DNA of 11,333 nt from an uncultured Saprospiraceae bacterium (lineage in GTDB: Bacteria > Bacteroidota > Bacteroidia > Chitinophagales > Saprospiraceae): assembly GCA_937973565.1 (NCBI GenBank), contig CALJKQ010000044.1, positions 1 to 11,333 of the forward strand. The letters run 5' to 3'. The notes below the pieces were generated by a model. The model ran no database searches. It was not told the DNA's origin and worked only from the letters and a program-made list of their open reading frames with translations. Below, piece by piece: positions 1-7,049 of this stretch. A program made the translations under genes and the position numbers. Position 1 is the stretch's first letter. Every line of letters starts with the position of its first letter.

Positions 1-329
1 GTTTTAACCAAAATGGATGCAACATCACCTCCGTGTACAAAGGTACTGGCATAGTAATTGGCAATACCCGGAACTATGGAGTCAGGCTTGGTAACATAAG
101 GCATTGCCTTTTTTACCGGAATATCACAGCCGGCAGCTATGGTAGCAGCTCCCAATCCAAATCCCAGAAATTTAAGGAAGTCCCTTCTGTTGGAACCCAA
201 CGCGGCTGATGTTTCTTCATTCGCCATCGTATCCAACAGGGATAATTCCTGATTGCTTTGTTCAATGAACTTTTCGCTGTGAACCAGGTCCTGTTCTCCG
301 ATCCAAATGTTTTTTACCTCTTTTCTCAT
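1..329 (-). CDS. actB: ActB N-terminus, alternative complex III molybdopterin/Fe-S-type subunit (partial)
   Basis: This is the first 109 codons of a gene that runs off the left edge. In Bacteroidota, ActB is the large peripheral subunit of alternative complex III. It resembles molybdopterin oxidoreductases fused to a ferredoxin-like part and carries Fe-S clusters that pass electrons from quinol. The visible part begins MRKEVKNIWIGEQDL, followed by a leader of about 45 residues, then a twin-arginine motif NRRDFLKF (R48, R49), a hydrophobic stretch and a lipobox-like IAAGC (C68). This matches the extended Tat leader typical of this family, in which the RR motif lies well inside the protein. Positions after C68 (MPYVTKPDSIVPG, then YYASTFVHGGD) fit the start of the mature domain. 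It lies 38 bp downstream of actA on the same strand and is surely co-transcribed with it. There is no clear Shine-Dalgarno, as usual in this phylum. The identity is secure from leader plus context. The catalytic part is not visible. Confidence 0.88.
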   Translation of the reverse strand, partial: MRKEVKNIWIGEQDLVHSEKFIEQSNQELSLLDTMANEETSAALGSNRRDFLKFLGFGLGAATIAAGCDIPVKKAMPYVTKPDSIVPGIANYYASTFVHGGDVASILVK

Positions 330-367
330 TATATCAATTGATGTGGTAATTCAATTTAAAGGATTGA

Positions 368-1774
368 TCAATAATGGCACTTTTGACACTCAAGTCCTCC
401 GATGTCGGCAACGGTTACTTTGTCGCGCTTGCCTGACTTCAACTCTTCGTGAAGACTAGTGTAGTTGGCATAGTATGGGTTGTCTTTAAACTTCACTTCG
501 GCTTCTCTGTGACAGTTGATACACCATCCCATTGAAAGCGGAGCATGCTGTGCCACAACTTCCATTTTTTCTACGGGTCCATGACAGGTCTGGCAGGCAA
601 TTTTACCTACGTTGACGTGCTGGGCATGATTGAAATAAGCGTGATCAGGAAGGTTGTGAATTCTCACCCACTCTATCGGACCTTGAATTTTTGAATCCAG
701 ATCACTGGTAAGAGAAGATACGATATCTTTCCACTGTTTTCTGACTTCTGACTGTCCGTTGGCATCCAGTGTTGTAATGTTTTTGGCAGTCTTGTATTCT
801 TGTTCTATCCAGGCGGTAAATACAGCCTTGATGGAATCATCCGGATAGTTTTCATAATTGTCAATGTATTTGTTGGTAAGTGGGTTGAAACCTATCGATG
901 CAAAAATTTTGGATATTTCTGCAGTTCCATATTTGGATCCCACTTTGATAGCTTTGTGACAATTCATACAGGTGTTAGCAGCCGGAATCACACTCTGTTT
1001 TGATCTGCGCGCACCATCGTGGCAATACTGGCAATCAATTTTATTGAGTCCTGCGTGTGTTGCGTGAGAAAATTTGATAGGCTGATCCGGAGCATAATTT
1101 TGTTGCCTTCCCAGGTCAACGGCTCTTGTGACTGTAGTATAACCTCCGAGGATGACAGCCGCAAAAATCAGGAAAGATACCATACCCTTACTGGTCAATT
1201 TTTGCCACAAGGTTTTTTCTTCGTATGACTCACCGGCTTGTGCTGCTGCCAGCTTGTTCAGGTTACCGATAATGAGCGACAATAGATAAGACAACAAGGC
1301 AAGGAATAGAGCTATTCCTGCATAAAACCAGGTGTTATCCTTTTTAGGTTCAGCGGCTCCTTCAGCAGCTACTGCCGGACCACCCTTTTTAGGAGGATAG
1401 CTTCCATCGTAAACACCTTGAACGTACACAAGGATAGAAGCAATTTCGTCGTCGGTCAAATTGGGGAAAGCCGTCATCACTGTCGGCTTGTATTGGTTCC
1501 ACAATTCTACCGCGCGGGGATGCCCCTTTTTGATCATTGCCTGGGAGTTCCTGATCCAGGCGTATAAATTTTCTTTACTGTCCCACTTTGCTTCAGCACC
1601 ACCCAATGCAGGACCGGTAAGGGCCGACTTCATGTTTTTGGCGTGGCATGCAGCACAGTTGGCTGTAAACAATGTCTTTCCGGCATCAGCAGATACCTCT
1701 GCTCTCAGCAGAGTTCCACACATAACCATCAAGACTACAATTAGATGCTTGAGGACTGATCTGTTTAAAACCAT
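368..1774 (-). CDS. actA: ActA, hexaheme c-type cytochrome subunit of alternative complex III (with fused monoheme domain)
   Basis: A 468-residue membrane-anchored cytochrome that accepts electrons from the ActB/ActC quinol-oxidising part and passes them towards the terminal oxidase. I chose the ATG at 1774 because it starts directly with a signal peptide (hydrophobic residues about 10-23, cleavage likely near LLRA-EV). The open frame extends 40 codons further upstream, but that stretch looks non-coding and contains promoter-like boxes. Domains in order: a class I cytochrome c with CAACH at 40-44 and a probable axial Met at about 100; a charged, Ala/Pro-rich linker; two predicted membrane segments at about 148-170 and 197-213; and a pentaheme region with CQYCH (248-252), CMNCH (269-273), CQTCH (394-398), CINCH (418-422) and CQKCH (463-467, one residue before the end). 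Classical ActA is pentaheme and ActE is a separate monoheme cytochrome, so the N-terminal domain looks like an ActE-type module fused on (inference). actB follows after 38 bp. Confidence 0.88.
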   Translation of the reverse strand: MVLNRSVLKHLIVVLMVMCGTLLRAEVSADAGKTLFTANCAACHAKNMKSALTGPALGGAEAKWDSKENLYAWIRNSQAMIKKGHPRAVELWNQYKPTVMTAFPNLTDDEIASILVYVQGVYDGSYPPKKGGPAVAAEGAAEPKKDNTWFYAGIALFLALLSYLLSLIIGNLNKLAAAQAGESYEEKTLWQKLTSKGMVSFLIFAAVILGGYTTVTRAVDLGRQQNYAPDQPIKFSHATHAGLNKIDCQYCHDGARRSKQSVIPAANTCMNCHKAIKVGSKYGTAEISKIFASIGFNPLTNKYIDNYENYPDDSIKAVFTAWIEQEYKTAKNITTLDANGQSEVRKQWKDIVSSLTSDLDSKIQGPIEWVRIHNLPDHAYFNHAQHVNVGKIACQTCHGPVEKMEVVAQHAPLSMGWCINCHREAEVKFKDNPYYANYTSLHEELKSGKRDKVTVADIGGLECQKCHY

Positions 1775-1801
1775 CGTTTTTCGACTTAAAATCTTGATTA
1801 T

Positions 1802-1809
1802 CAAAGATA
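1802..1809 (-). promoter_or_regulatory. Candidate -7 box for actA
   Basis: On the minus strand this reads TATCTTTG, a full match to the Bacteroidota -7 consensus TAnnTTTG. It sits 27 bp upstream of the ATG at 1774 and would give a leader of roughly 20 nt. No good -33 TTTG is present at the usual distance. A second match, TATTTTTG, lies at 1847-1854 on the same strand with a weak GTTG about 20 nt upstream of it. Either would leave most or all of the 40-codon upstream extension untranslated, which supports the shorter start. Confidence 0.35.
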
Positions 1810-1970
1810 AATATAAAGAAATTGAGGCTATCTTTAATATTTGTTGCAAAAATAGAACTTGACGACAATTATTACAACTAATAACCATTCTCATTTTTTA
1901 TTTAGACATTTTCTAAATAATATCTTAAAATGGCTTCTCATTTTGTTATAAATGTCTTAAAAAATGAAAT

Positions 1971-1999
1971 TTAGAATACATCCAAATTGTTTAACTTTG
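1971..1999 (+). promoter_or_regulatory. Predicted promoter of the PASTA-rhodanese pair
   Basis: The -7 box TAACTTTG at 1992-1999 matches TAnnTTTG exactly. A TTAG at 1971-1974 (3 of 4 to TTTG) lies 17 bp upstream as the -33 element. Transcription would begin near 2004-2007, giving a leader of only about 12-15 nt before the TTG start at 2019. The short distance fits that unusual start codon. Confidence 0.6.
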
Positions 2000-2018
2000 A
2001 CCTCTTAATTTTTACCAA

Positions 2019-2840
2019 TTGACCACCCAAAAGAGGACATTTTCCGAATTTCTCAGGGATAATCCCCGCATCAAACACCTACTCATTCTGGCAGGTACCA
2101 TTCTGGTAATTTTGCTTATTGTTTTCCTGTGGTTGCGGTTTTATACGCACCATGGTCAAAAACTGGCCATGGTAGACCTGGTGGGCAAAACCCTGGAACA
2201 GGGTATAGAAGAAGCTGAAGATCAATCATTTAATCTGGTTATTACCGATTCCGTCTTCGTTGTCGGTAAAAAAGGAGGCATTATCCTGGATCAAAATCCA
2301 AAGGCCAACGCTGAAGTAAAGGAAGGTCGCAAGGTTTACGTATCTATTACCAAGTTTGATCCCGATAAAATTCTGGTTTCTGAATTACCCCTTCTTTATG
2401 GCAATGATTTCAGCCAAAAGTCAGTCGAACTCAAGCATAGAGGTATCCTGAGCAGAATCAAAGGCAAAAAATACGATGCCGGTGACCCCAACCATATCCT
2501 GGAAGTATATTATAAAGGTCAGCTGATCATAGACCAAAATGTGGTCAAGGGCGGGGTTTCCATTGACAAAGGAGATGAACTCGAATTTATAGTCAGTGAC
2601 AAAGAGGGAGGAGAAATAACCATCCCCGACCTTATATGCTATACGTTGTCAGAAGCTGAGTTTTTGCTGGAGCAGCACAATCTTGAATTAGGGGAAATTA
2701 CCTTAAAAGGCAGTATTCGCGATTCATCAGCGGCCTTTATCATGGATCAACAGCCTGCTTATGATGGTATTACCAAAATACCCATGCAAAGTAAGATAAA
2801 CATTACGGTCGTTTCAGGAAGACCGGCAAAATGCAATTAA
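2019..2840 (+). CDS. Single-pass membrane protein with three PASTA domains
   Basis: A 273-residue protein: a cytoplasmic N-tail of about 19 residues, one strongly hydrophobic membrane segment (about 20-42), then an extracytoplasmic part built of three PASTA-like modules at roughly 48-111, 117-193 and 198-266. Hallmarks are the VDLVGKTLEQ / IPDLICYTLSEAE entries and the pattern of a Q-x-P before the last strand (DQNPKANAEVKEG, DQQPAYDG). PASTA domains are known to bind peptidoglycan or act as spacers in Ser/Thr kinases and penicillin-binding proteins. Here there is no kinase or transpeptidase domain, so a peptidoglycan-linked envelope role is inference. The start is TTG at 2019. An in-frame stop at 1998-2000 and the promoter at 1971-1999 exclude an earlier start, and the first in-frame ATG (residue 51) would lose the membrane anchor. 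The rhodanese gene follows after 4 bp, so the two are probably co-transcribed. Confidence 0.85.
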   Translation: MTTQKRTFSEFLRDNPRIKHLLILAGTILVILLIVFLWLRFYTHHGQKLAMVDLVGKTLEQGIEEAEDQSFNLVITDSVFVVGKKGGIILDQNPKANAEVKEGRKVYVSITKFDPDKILVSELPLLYGNDFSQKSVELKHRGILSRIKGKKYDAGDPNHILEVYYKGQLIIDQNVVKGGVSIDKGDELEFIVSDKEGGEITIPDLICYTLSEAEFLLEQHNLELGEITLKGSIRDSSAAFIMDQQPAYDGITKIPMQSKINITVVSGRPAKCN

Positions 2841-2844
2841 ACAT

Positions 2845-3153
2845 ATGAACGATATTACCGTTACTGAACTGAAATCCAGAATGGACAATCAAGAGGAACT
2901 CGTCATCATAGATGTCAGAGAGCCTTTTGAATATGAAATGTACAACATTGGTGCAAAATTGATCCCACTGGGTCAACTGCCGGATAGTTTGAATGATTTG
3001 AGTGACCTCAAGGATACTGAAATAATTCTCCACTGCCGTTCCGGTGCACGCAGTGGTACCGCAAAACAGCTTATGATGCAAAATGGCTTTACCAAGGTCC
3101 GCAACCTTCTGGGAGGAATGCTTGCCTGGCAGGAGGCGTTTGAGAAAATCTAA
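2845..3153 (+). CDS. Single-domain rhodanese-like protein
   Basis: A 102-residue single rhodanese domain, the usual length for GlpE/PspE-type proteins. The family motifs are present: IIDVREPFEYE at 21-31, the active-site loop C-R-S-G-A-R-S with catalytic Cys64, and the C-terminal signature NLLGGMLAWQ (87-96). The Cys would carry a persulfide during sulfur transfer. The six-residue loop size and basic residues fit a thiosulfate/persulfide sulfurtransferase rather than a Cdc25-like phosphatase. There is no signal peptide, so it should be cytoplasmic. It starts 4 bp after the PASTA gene stop and shares its predicted promoter. The specific sulfur donor and acceptor cannot be told from sequence, and no sulfur-metabolism gene lies beside it. 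Confidence 0.9.
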   Translation: MNDITVTELKSRMDNQEELVIIDVREPFEYEMYNIGAKLIPLGQLPDSLNDLSDLKDTEIILHCRSGARSGTAKQLMMQNGFTKVRNLLGGMLAWQEAFEKI

Positions 3154-3194
3154 GCCAATTAATTTTCACATTAGTTCTTTTCGCAATACTTAAT

Positions 3195-3211
3195 ACGTTG
3201 TTTAACAACGT
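3195..3211. repeat. 17-nt inverted repeat after the rhodanese gene
   Basis: ACGTTGTT and AACAACGT are perfect 8-nt arms around a single central T, 42 nt past the rhodanese stop. As RNA it can form a short hairpin, but no T-tract follows it on the plus strand, so it is a weak terminator candidate. It could equally be a protein-binding site. Confidence 0.45.
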
Positions 3212-3235
3212 CTATCCCTGTTTTCCCTGCTTTTA

Positions 3236-3257
3236 AAATAGGGGAATTCCCCTATTT
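3236..3257. promoter_or_regulatory. Perfect 22-bp palindrome, probable operator of the ECF sigma gene
   Basis: The half-site AAATAGGGGAA is followed directly by its exact reverse complement, with the axis between 3246 and 3247 and no mismatch over 11 bp per side. The right arm touches the predicted -33 box (3255-3258) of the sigma-factor promoter, placing the axis about 43 bp upstream of the expected transcription start. No T-tract follows on the plus strand, and the continuous palindrome has no loop, so a dimeric-protein operator is more likely than a terminator. The regulator is unknown. Confidence 0.6.
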
Positions 3258-3284
3258 CCCGATTTCATTCCTCCATTAATTTTG
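3255..3284 (+). promoter_or_regulatory. Predicted promoter of the ECF sigma gene
   Basis: The -7 box TAATTTTG at 3277-3284 fully matches TAnnTTTG. TTTC at 3255-3258 (3 of 4 to TTTG) lies 18 bp upstream as the -33 box and overlaps the last three bases of the 22-bp palindrome. Transcription would start near 3290, about 10 nt before the ATG at 3301. Confidence 0.55.
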
Positions 3285-3300
3285 TTAAAAATATCTGGAG

Positions 3301-3795
3301 ATGTACTTAAGTCAGGAAAAATTTAACGTCACGTACAGTGAGAATTTCAATAAACTGTACAATTACATCAGGGCAAAGTGTCAGGACAGCTTTGAAGCTG
3401 AAGACATAGCCCAGGAAAGTTTTGTCAAACTTTGGCAGCACCGTGAAAAAATAGAGGCAGGTAAAGAGTGCTCCTTTTTGTACACCATCGCCTATAACCT
3501 TTTCATCGACCAAAGGCGTAAAGACAGTGTCAGGTATCGTTATTGCCAGCGCAATAAAAACGAGGTAAATACCGAAACTCCGGAGTTTAACATTCTTACC
3601 GAAGAGTTTGATGCTTTTGTACAAAAGAAAATACAGGACATTCCAAAACCTGCCCGCGAGGTATTCATCATGAACAAGATCGAAAAAAGAACTTATTCAG
3701 AGATAGCAGATATTATTGGCCTTTCCATCAAGTCGGTTGAAAAAAGAATGTCTGTTGCCCTCAAGACCTATCGCGAACTTAAGAAAGTCTGCTAA
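3301..3795 (+). CDS. ECF-family RNA polymerase sigma factor (sigma-70 type)
   Basis: A 164-residue protein with the two domains of extracytoplasmic-function sigma factors. Region 2 spans about 10-78, with the core-binding/-10 recognition signature DIAQESFVKLWQ at 35-46 and NLFIDQRRK at 66-74. Region 4 spans about 105-160, with the helix-turn-helix TYSEIADIIGLSIKSVEKRM (131-150) for -35 recognition. Length is normal. The ATG follows the predicted promoter closely. GGAG lies directly against the start codon and is too close to act as a standard Shine-Dalgarno. No anti-sigma gene (FecR-like or other) is adjacent: upstream is a rhodanese, and downstream a convergent gene begins only 5 bp past the stop. 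Control may therefore be transcriptional, through the palindrome at 3236-3257 (inference). Its target promoters are unknown. Confidence 0.93.
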   Translation: MYLSQEKFNVTYSENFNKLYNYIRAKCQDSFEAEDIAQESFVKLWQHREKIEAGKECSFLYTIAYNLFIDQRRKDSVRYRYCQRNKNEVNTETPEFNILTEEFDAFVQKKIQDIPKPAREVFIMNKIEKRTYSEIADIIGLSIKSVEKRMSVALKTYRELKKVC

Positions 3796-3800
3796 ACCGA

Positions 3801-5081
3801 TCAGAAACTAATAGAGTAATTGAGGCCTCTGAAAGTTGGGTTTACCTGGCTATTGTATATAGAACCGAACGTATAACTGAATCCTATACCCACAAAATAA
3901 TTGTACGATGTTGCGATCAGCCTCCTTTGAATGAGGAGGTCATCGCGACTCGCATCAAACTTTGGCAGGGATATTTGATCGTGGATCAATTCATAGGACC
4001 CACCCACTGAGAGCCTGAAGCCTTTGAATACGTTCCAGCTTACGGCACCTCCCAGAGAGAAATTGTTTTTAGAAAAATCCTGCAGGTAATTGGACCAAAA
4101 TGCGCCCAAATTGATGGTACCCCATGACTTGGTAAATGAAGTTGTCATATTTACGCTTTGTTGAACCAAAAGTTCCTTTGTTTTCAAATAGATAGTGGTA
4201 TCTCCGTAATTGAAAAATTTGGGACCTACAGAGTAGCCGATAACCCATCGCCTTGTGGTAAAATCCGAATAAGGCAGGATGCTGTATTCGATTTGGGGCA
4301 AGAGTGTAAACTGATAATCGATATTTTCAAAAACACTGCGCTTGAATCCACCCTGGATGCCAAGCCCCCAATGTTCACTTCTTTTGCTGATGTAGCGGGT
4401 AAACAAATCCTGCCGGTCGTTGGTAGCCTTCACTACCTCCGTGGTATCTTTATCCGCGTTGTAAAAATTAAATCTACGTCTGTTGATAGAATTGTAAATT
4501 TCAAAGCTGAACTTGCTCTTACTGGTCTCCCGCGAGGCCGTCACACTGTTATTGATATTGGCATCACTGTAGTTTTGATCCCCGTTAAAAAAGCCGGATG
4601 CAGAAATGGAAAACTGCCACAAATTCCATGGATCCTCCTTGGTGACAGTATCCTTCGAAGCTTCATCGTGTTTGATATTGAGTTCAATGATGCCCTCATG
4701 ACCTTTTTCCAATAAATAAGGCAACAGTCCAATTTGAAGATGTTTCAGCATGCGCTTCCTTTTTATATCATCCGTTGACGTTACATCATTGAAGTATTGC
4801 AAAGTATCTTTCTTTTGAGAACCCTCTGCTTGTGAAATAAAACAAAGGGTGTTGGATTCACCTCCATTGCCGTTGAACTGCACATTAGAAATGATCTGCA
4901 CATCACATAAAAAACGATCTCTCACAAAATCCACACTGCCCATCTCTTTCCGCAAAAAATCCATATCGCACAACCATTGCTGGTTGCAATCTACATAAAT
5001 CTTCAACCGGGATTGGGAAGATAAGAACATGGGCAACAGTACCAATAATAAAGTTACCCGCAGTTGAAAGTACTGCCACAT
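3801..5081 (-). CDS. Exported protein with N-terminal Cys-containing domain and predicted outer-membrane beta-barrel
   Basis: A 426-residue protein of a family I cannot name with confidence. It has a clear signal peptide (hydrophobic core about 8-21, cleavage near SSQS-RL). Residues about 26-140 form a mixed alpha/beta domain with Cys32, Cys38, Cys59 and Cys80 and the phrases VDFVRDRFLCDVQI and GNGGESNTLCFI. From about 150 to the end there are alternating, aromatic-rich amphipathic strands (for example WQFSISASGFF, WGLGIQGGFKRS, FRLSVGGSYELI, YFVGIGFSYTFG). The protein ends in Phe, as many outer-membrane beta-barrels do. This suggests a periplasmic domain joined to a barrel of perhaps 10-12 strands. 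It starts 49 bp after the M56 peptidase stop with no promoter-like box between, so it is probably the third gene of the blaI operon. It converges with the sigma gene, 5 bp apart, with no visible terminator between them. Confidence 0.78.
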   Translation of the reverse strand: MWQYFQLRVTLLLVLLPMFLSSQSRLKIYVDCNQQWLCDMDFLRKEMGSVDFVRDRFLCDVQIISNVQFNGNGGESNTLCFISQAEGSQKKDTLQYFNDVTSTDDIKRKRMLKHLQIGLLPYLLEKGHEGIIELNIKHDEASKDTVTKEDPWNLWQFSISASGFFNGDQNYSDANINNSVTASRETSKSKFSFEIYNSINRRRFNFYNADKDTTEVVKATNDRQDLFTRYISKRSEHWGLGIQGGFKRSVFENIDYQFTLLPQIEYSILPYSDFTTRRWVIGYSVGPKFFNYGDTTIYLKTKELLVQQSVNMTTSFTKSWGTINLGAFWSNYLQDFSKNNFSLGGAVSWNVFKGFRLSVGGSYELIHDQISLPKFDASRDDLLIQRRLIATSYNYFVGIGFSYTFGSIYNSQVNPTFRGLNYSISF

Positions 5082-5130
5082 ATAAGTTATATTTTTTAGT
5101 CTTAATTAATAATTCGGTACAATGCTGACC

Positions 5131-7038
5131 TTAATCCCGGGTCACATTTTTGGTCCTGACAAAATTTAGATCCATGGGCTTTCCTGCCATTTTTTCATAT
5201 TTTGCTTTATACCTTTGTACATCCGCTTCATCCACTTCTTCACCGTCTACCAGGAAAACAGAACGGGTCCAGACATAATTGTATTCTTCGGCATCATCAA
5301 TATATCCATCAGCAATCAATTGCTTGTCCAGCCAATCATTGAACAAAGCATCAGCTTCACTCAGATTATTAATGTCGGTTCCCACTTGACTTTGAGTCGG
5401 TTTGGATACGGCTTTTGCTTTGTCCTTAGTCAATACTTCAGACTCGGTGCCTATCAGATCTGCCTGTATCACAGTACCATCATTATCCGGATATATATCA
5501 ATTTTGATATCCGGATCCGCCGGCATATCTTTTGTTTTCAAATTTGAATACAGGTTTCTGTAACGATTGTAAACTTCTTTGCTTTGTTTATTGCCATTGA
5601 TTACCAATCCGGCCTTGTTGAACGAAACCTTATTCACTGTGACCTTCGTTAACAATTTATCCGTTGTGAGTTGTTCAGCGAATGTATCATAGAAGGAGTG
5701 GGATGTAATATTTTCGCCGGGTTTTTGCCGCTGATCTGCCAGCAATATTTCTCTGACCAGGTTGGAAAATCGTTTAATGTCATTTCCGGATATTTTAAGT
5801 CCGTTTAGTATCAGGCTAACAACCCTTCGGTTTTCGATTTCCATTTCGGCATGGTAATAATGATCGTTGTAATGGTAAACGCCATCGTTGATTGCAAAAT
5901 CCAATGCCAGTGAATCTATGCCCTTTGCTCCATCGAATTTCAAAAATTTTTCATTACCCGCATTTACCGGCAAACAATGGGCCGCATTGTCAATCGGTTT
6001 AGAAGACATGGCTACCACAATCACGAGTAATGCGGTAATGACAGCTGCAAGCGACCTTTCCCTTAAGTTGGTGCTATGGGTGTTGGGCTTAATCAATCTG
6101 TTGACCCGCAGGAAAAATCTCGATTTCTTTTCTTTGCCTGCAAACTGCATTGCCAGGCGAGGGGATGTAAATGCCATCTCCTGTACAGCCACCAGTGACT
6201 GAGCGTACTGCAATGGCCTGCCTGTTGCCTCTATGGCCAAATCGTCGCAACAATGTTCCCGCTCTGTTTTTATCTGGCTTGTCAACCACCACATGGCTGG
6301 ATGGAAATAATACAATGATTCAACACAACTCACCACCAGGTTAATGAGATAATCATTCCGCATGATGTGAGCCAGCTCATGTGCCAGTATGGCTTCCACT
6401 TCTTCCGGAGAGAGCCGGTTGATGGCACCCATCGGAAAAAATATCACCGGTTTGAGGTGACCAATTACCATGGGCGACATCACCAGCGCGCTTTCCAATA
6501 ATGTTACTTTTTTTCGAATACCCATTTTATGAATGGTTGATTGCAACAGCTCTTCCCAATAACCATCGACAGGAAAATTGAACTTATTTTTCAGGTATTC
6601 TACATATCCGATGTTGCCCAGCAAACGAATGAAAGCGAGCATCATGCCCACCAACCAAATCATAACAATTACCAGAATGTTGTCATTAACATAGGTAACT
6701 GCAGAGGCAATGCTCAATGGACCGGGAGACGACTGTGCGACACTTGTGCCCATATCCTGCACCATCACTTCCGTAGGTACATTTCCATCGCCTGCTTGCT
6801 CCAACAATAGCTGGGCAGGATCCATTAAATAGTAATAAATAAAGGTGGTCAAAGAAGAAGCCAACACCAAAAAGAGCGCACCTACCCAAATAAAATACCT
6901 GATTCTTGCCGGTGTATTCCTCAATAAAGCCTGTAGGCCGGCAGTGAGCAATACAATCAGAGAAATTTGCCAGATAGCGTGAATTACTGTCCATGCGATG
7001 GCATAGTATGCCGGATTAATATAGTTGAAGAGTAACAT
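5131..7038 (-). CDS. M56-family (BlaR1/MecR1-type) membrane metallopeptidase with C-terminal sensor region
   Basis: A 635-residue signal-transducing zinc protease. Membrane segments are predicted at about 12-35, 46-71, 116-140 and 328-346. The M56 catalytic core lies in the loop between the third and fourth segments, with the zinc motif HELAH at 220-224 and a downstream TEREHCCDD (258-266) supplying the third ligand, probably Glu261. In BlaR1 this loop faces the cytoplasm and its activation removes the BlaI repressor. The partner repressor gene lies 11 bp upstream. The region after residue 350 is extracytoplasmic and does not resemble the BlaR1 penicillin-binding domain: I see no SxxK...KTG set. 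Instead it holds three related segments (about 377-432, 449-500 and 566-617), each with an L/V-x-N/D-G turn followed by a helix rich in Tyr/Arg. The ligand is therefore unknown and need not be a beta-lactam. No beta-lactamase gene is present nearby. Confidence 0.88.
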   Translation of the reverse strand: MLLFNYINPAYYAIAWTVIHAIWQISLIVLLTAGLQALLRNTPARIRYFIWVGALFLVLASSLTTFIYYYLMDPAQLLLEQAGDGNVPTEVMVQDMGTSVAQSSPGPLSIASAVTYVNDNILVIVMIWLVGMMLAFIRLLGNIGYVEYLKNKFNFPVDGYWEELLQSTIHKMGIRKKVTLLESALVMSPMVIGHLKPVIFFPMGAINRLSPEEVEAILAHELAHIMRNDYLINLVVSCVESLYYFHPAMWWLTSQIKTEREHCCDDLAIEATGRPLQYAQSLVAVQEMAFTSPRLAMQFAGKEKKSRFFLRVNRLIKPNTHSTNLRERSLAAVITALLVIVVAMSSKPIDNAAHCLPVNAGNEKFLKFDGAKGIDSLALDFAINDGVYHYNDHYYHAEMEIENRRVVSLILNGLKISGNDIKRFSNLVREILLADQRQKPGENITSHSFYDTFAEQLTTDKLLTKVTVNKVSFNKAGLVINGNKQSKEVYNRYRNLYSNLKTKDMPADPDIKIDIYPDNDGTVIQADLIGTESEVLTKDKAKAVSKPTQSQVGTDINNLSEADALFNDWLDKQLIADGYIDDAEEYNYVWTRSVFLVDGEEVDEADVQRYKAKYEKMAGKPMDLNFVRTKNVTRD

Positions 7039-7049
7039 GGCTTTTCAGA

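Noticed and set aside
1461..1862. 133-codon plus-strand open frame opposite actA
   Set aside because: It is a shadow of the actA coding frame. The heme motifs lie on the other strand.
1775..1894. 40-codon upstream extension of the actA frame, starting at an ATG at 1894
   Set aside because: It places a hydrophobic, low-complexity stretch before a proper signal peptide and runs through two TAnnTTTG boxes. The ATG at 1774 gives a normal signal peptide.
3195..3211. Intrinsic terminator after the rhodanese gene
   Set aside because: The inverted repeat has no following T-run on the plus strand, so I list it only as a repeat.
4158..4715. 185-codon plus-strand open frame inside the barrel gene
   Set aside because: It lies entirely antisense to a gene with a clear signal peptide and beta-barrel pattern, and its product shows no recognisable domain.
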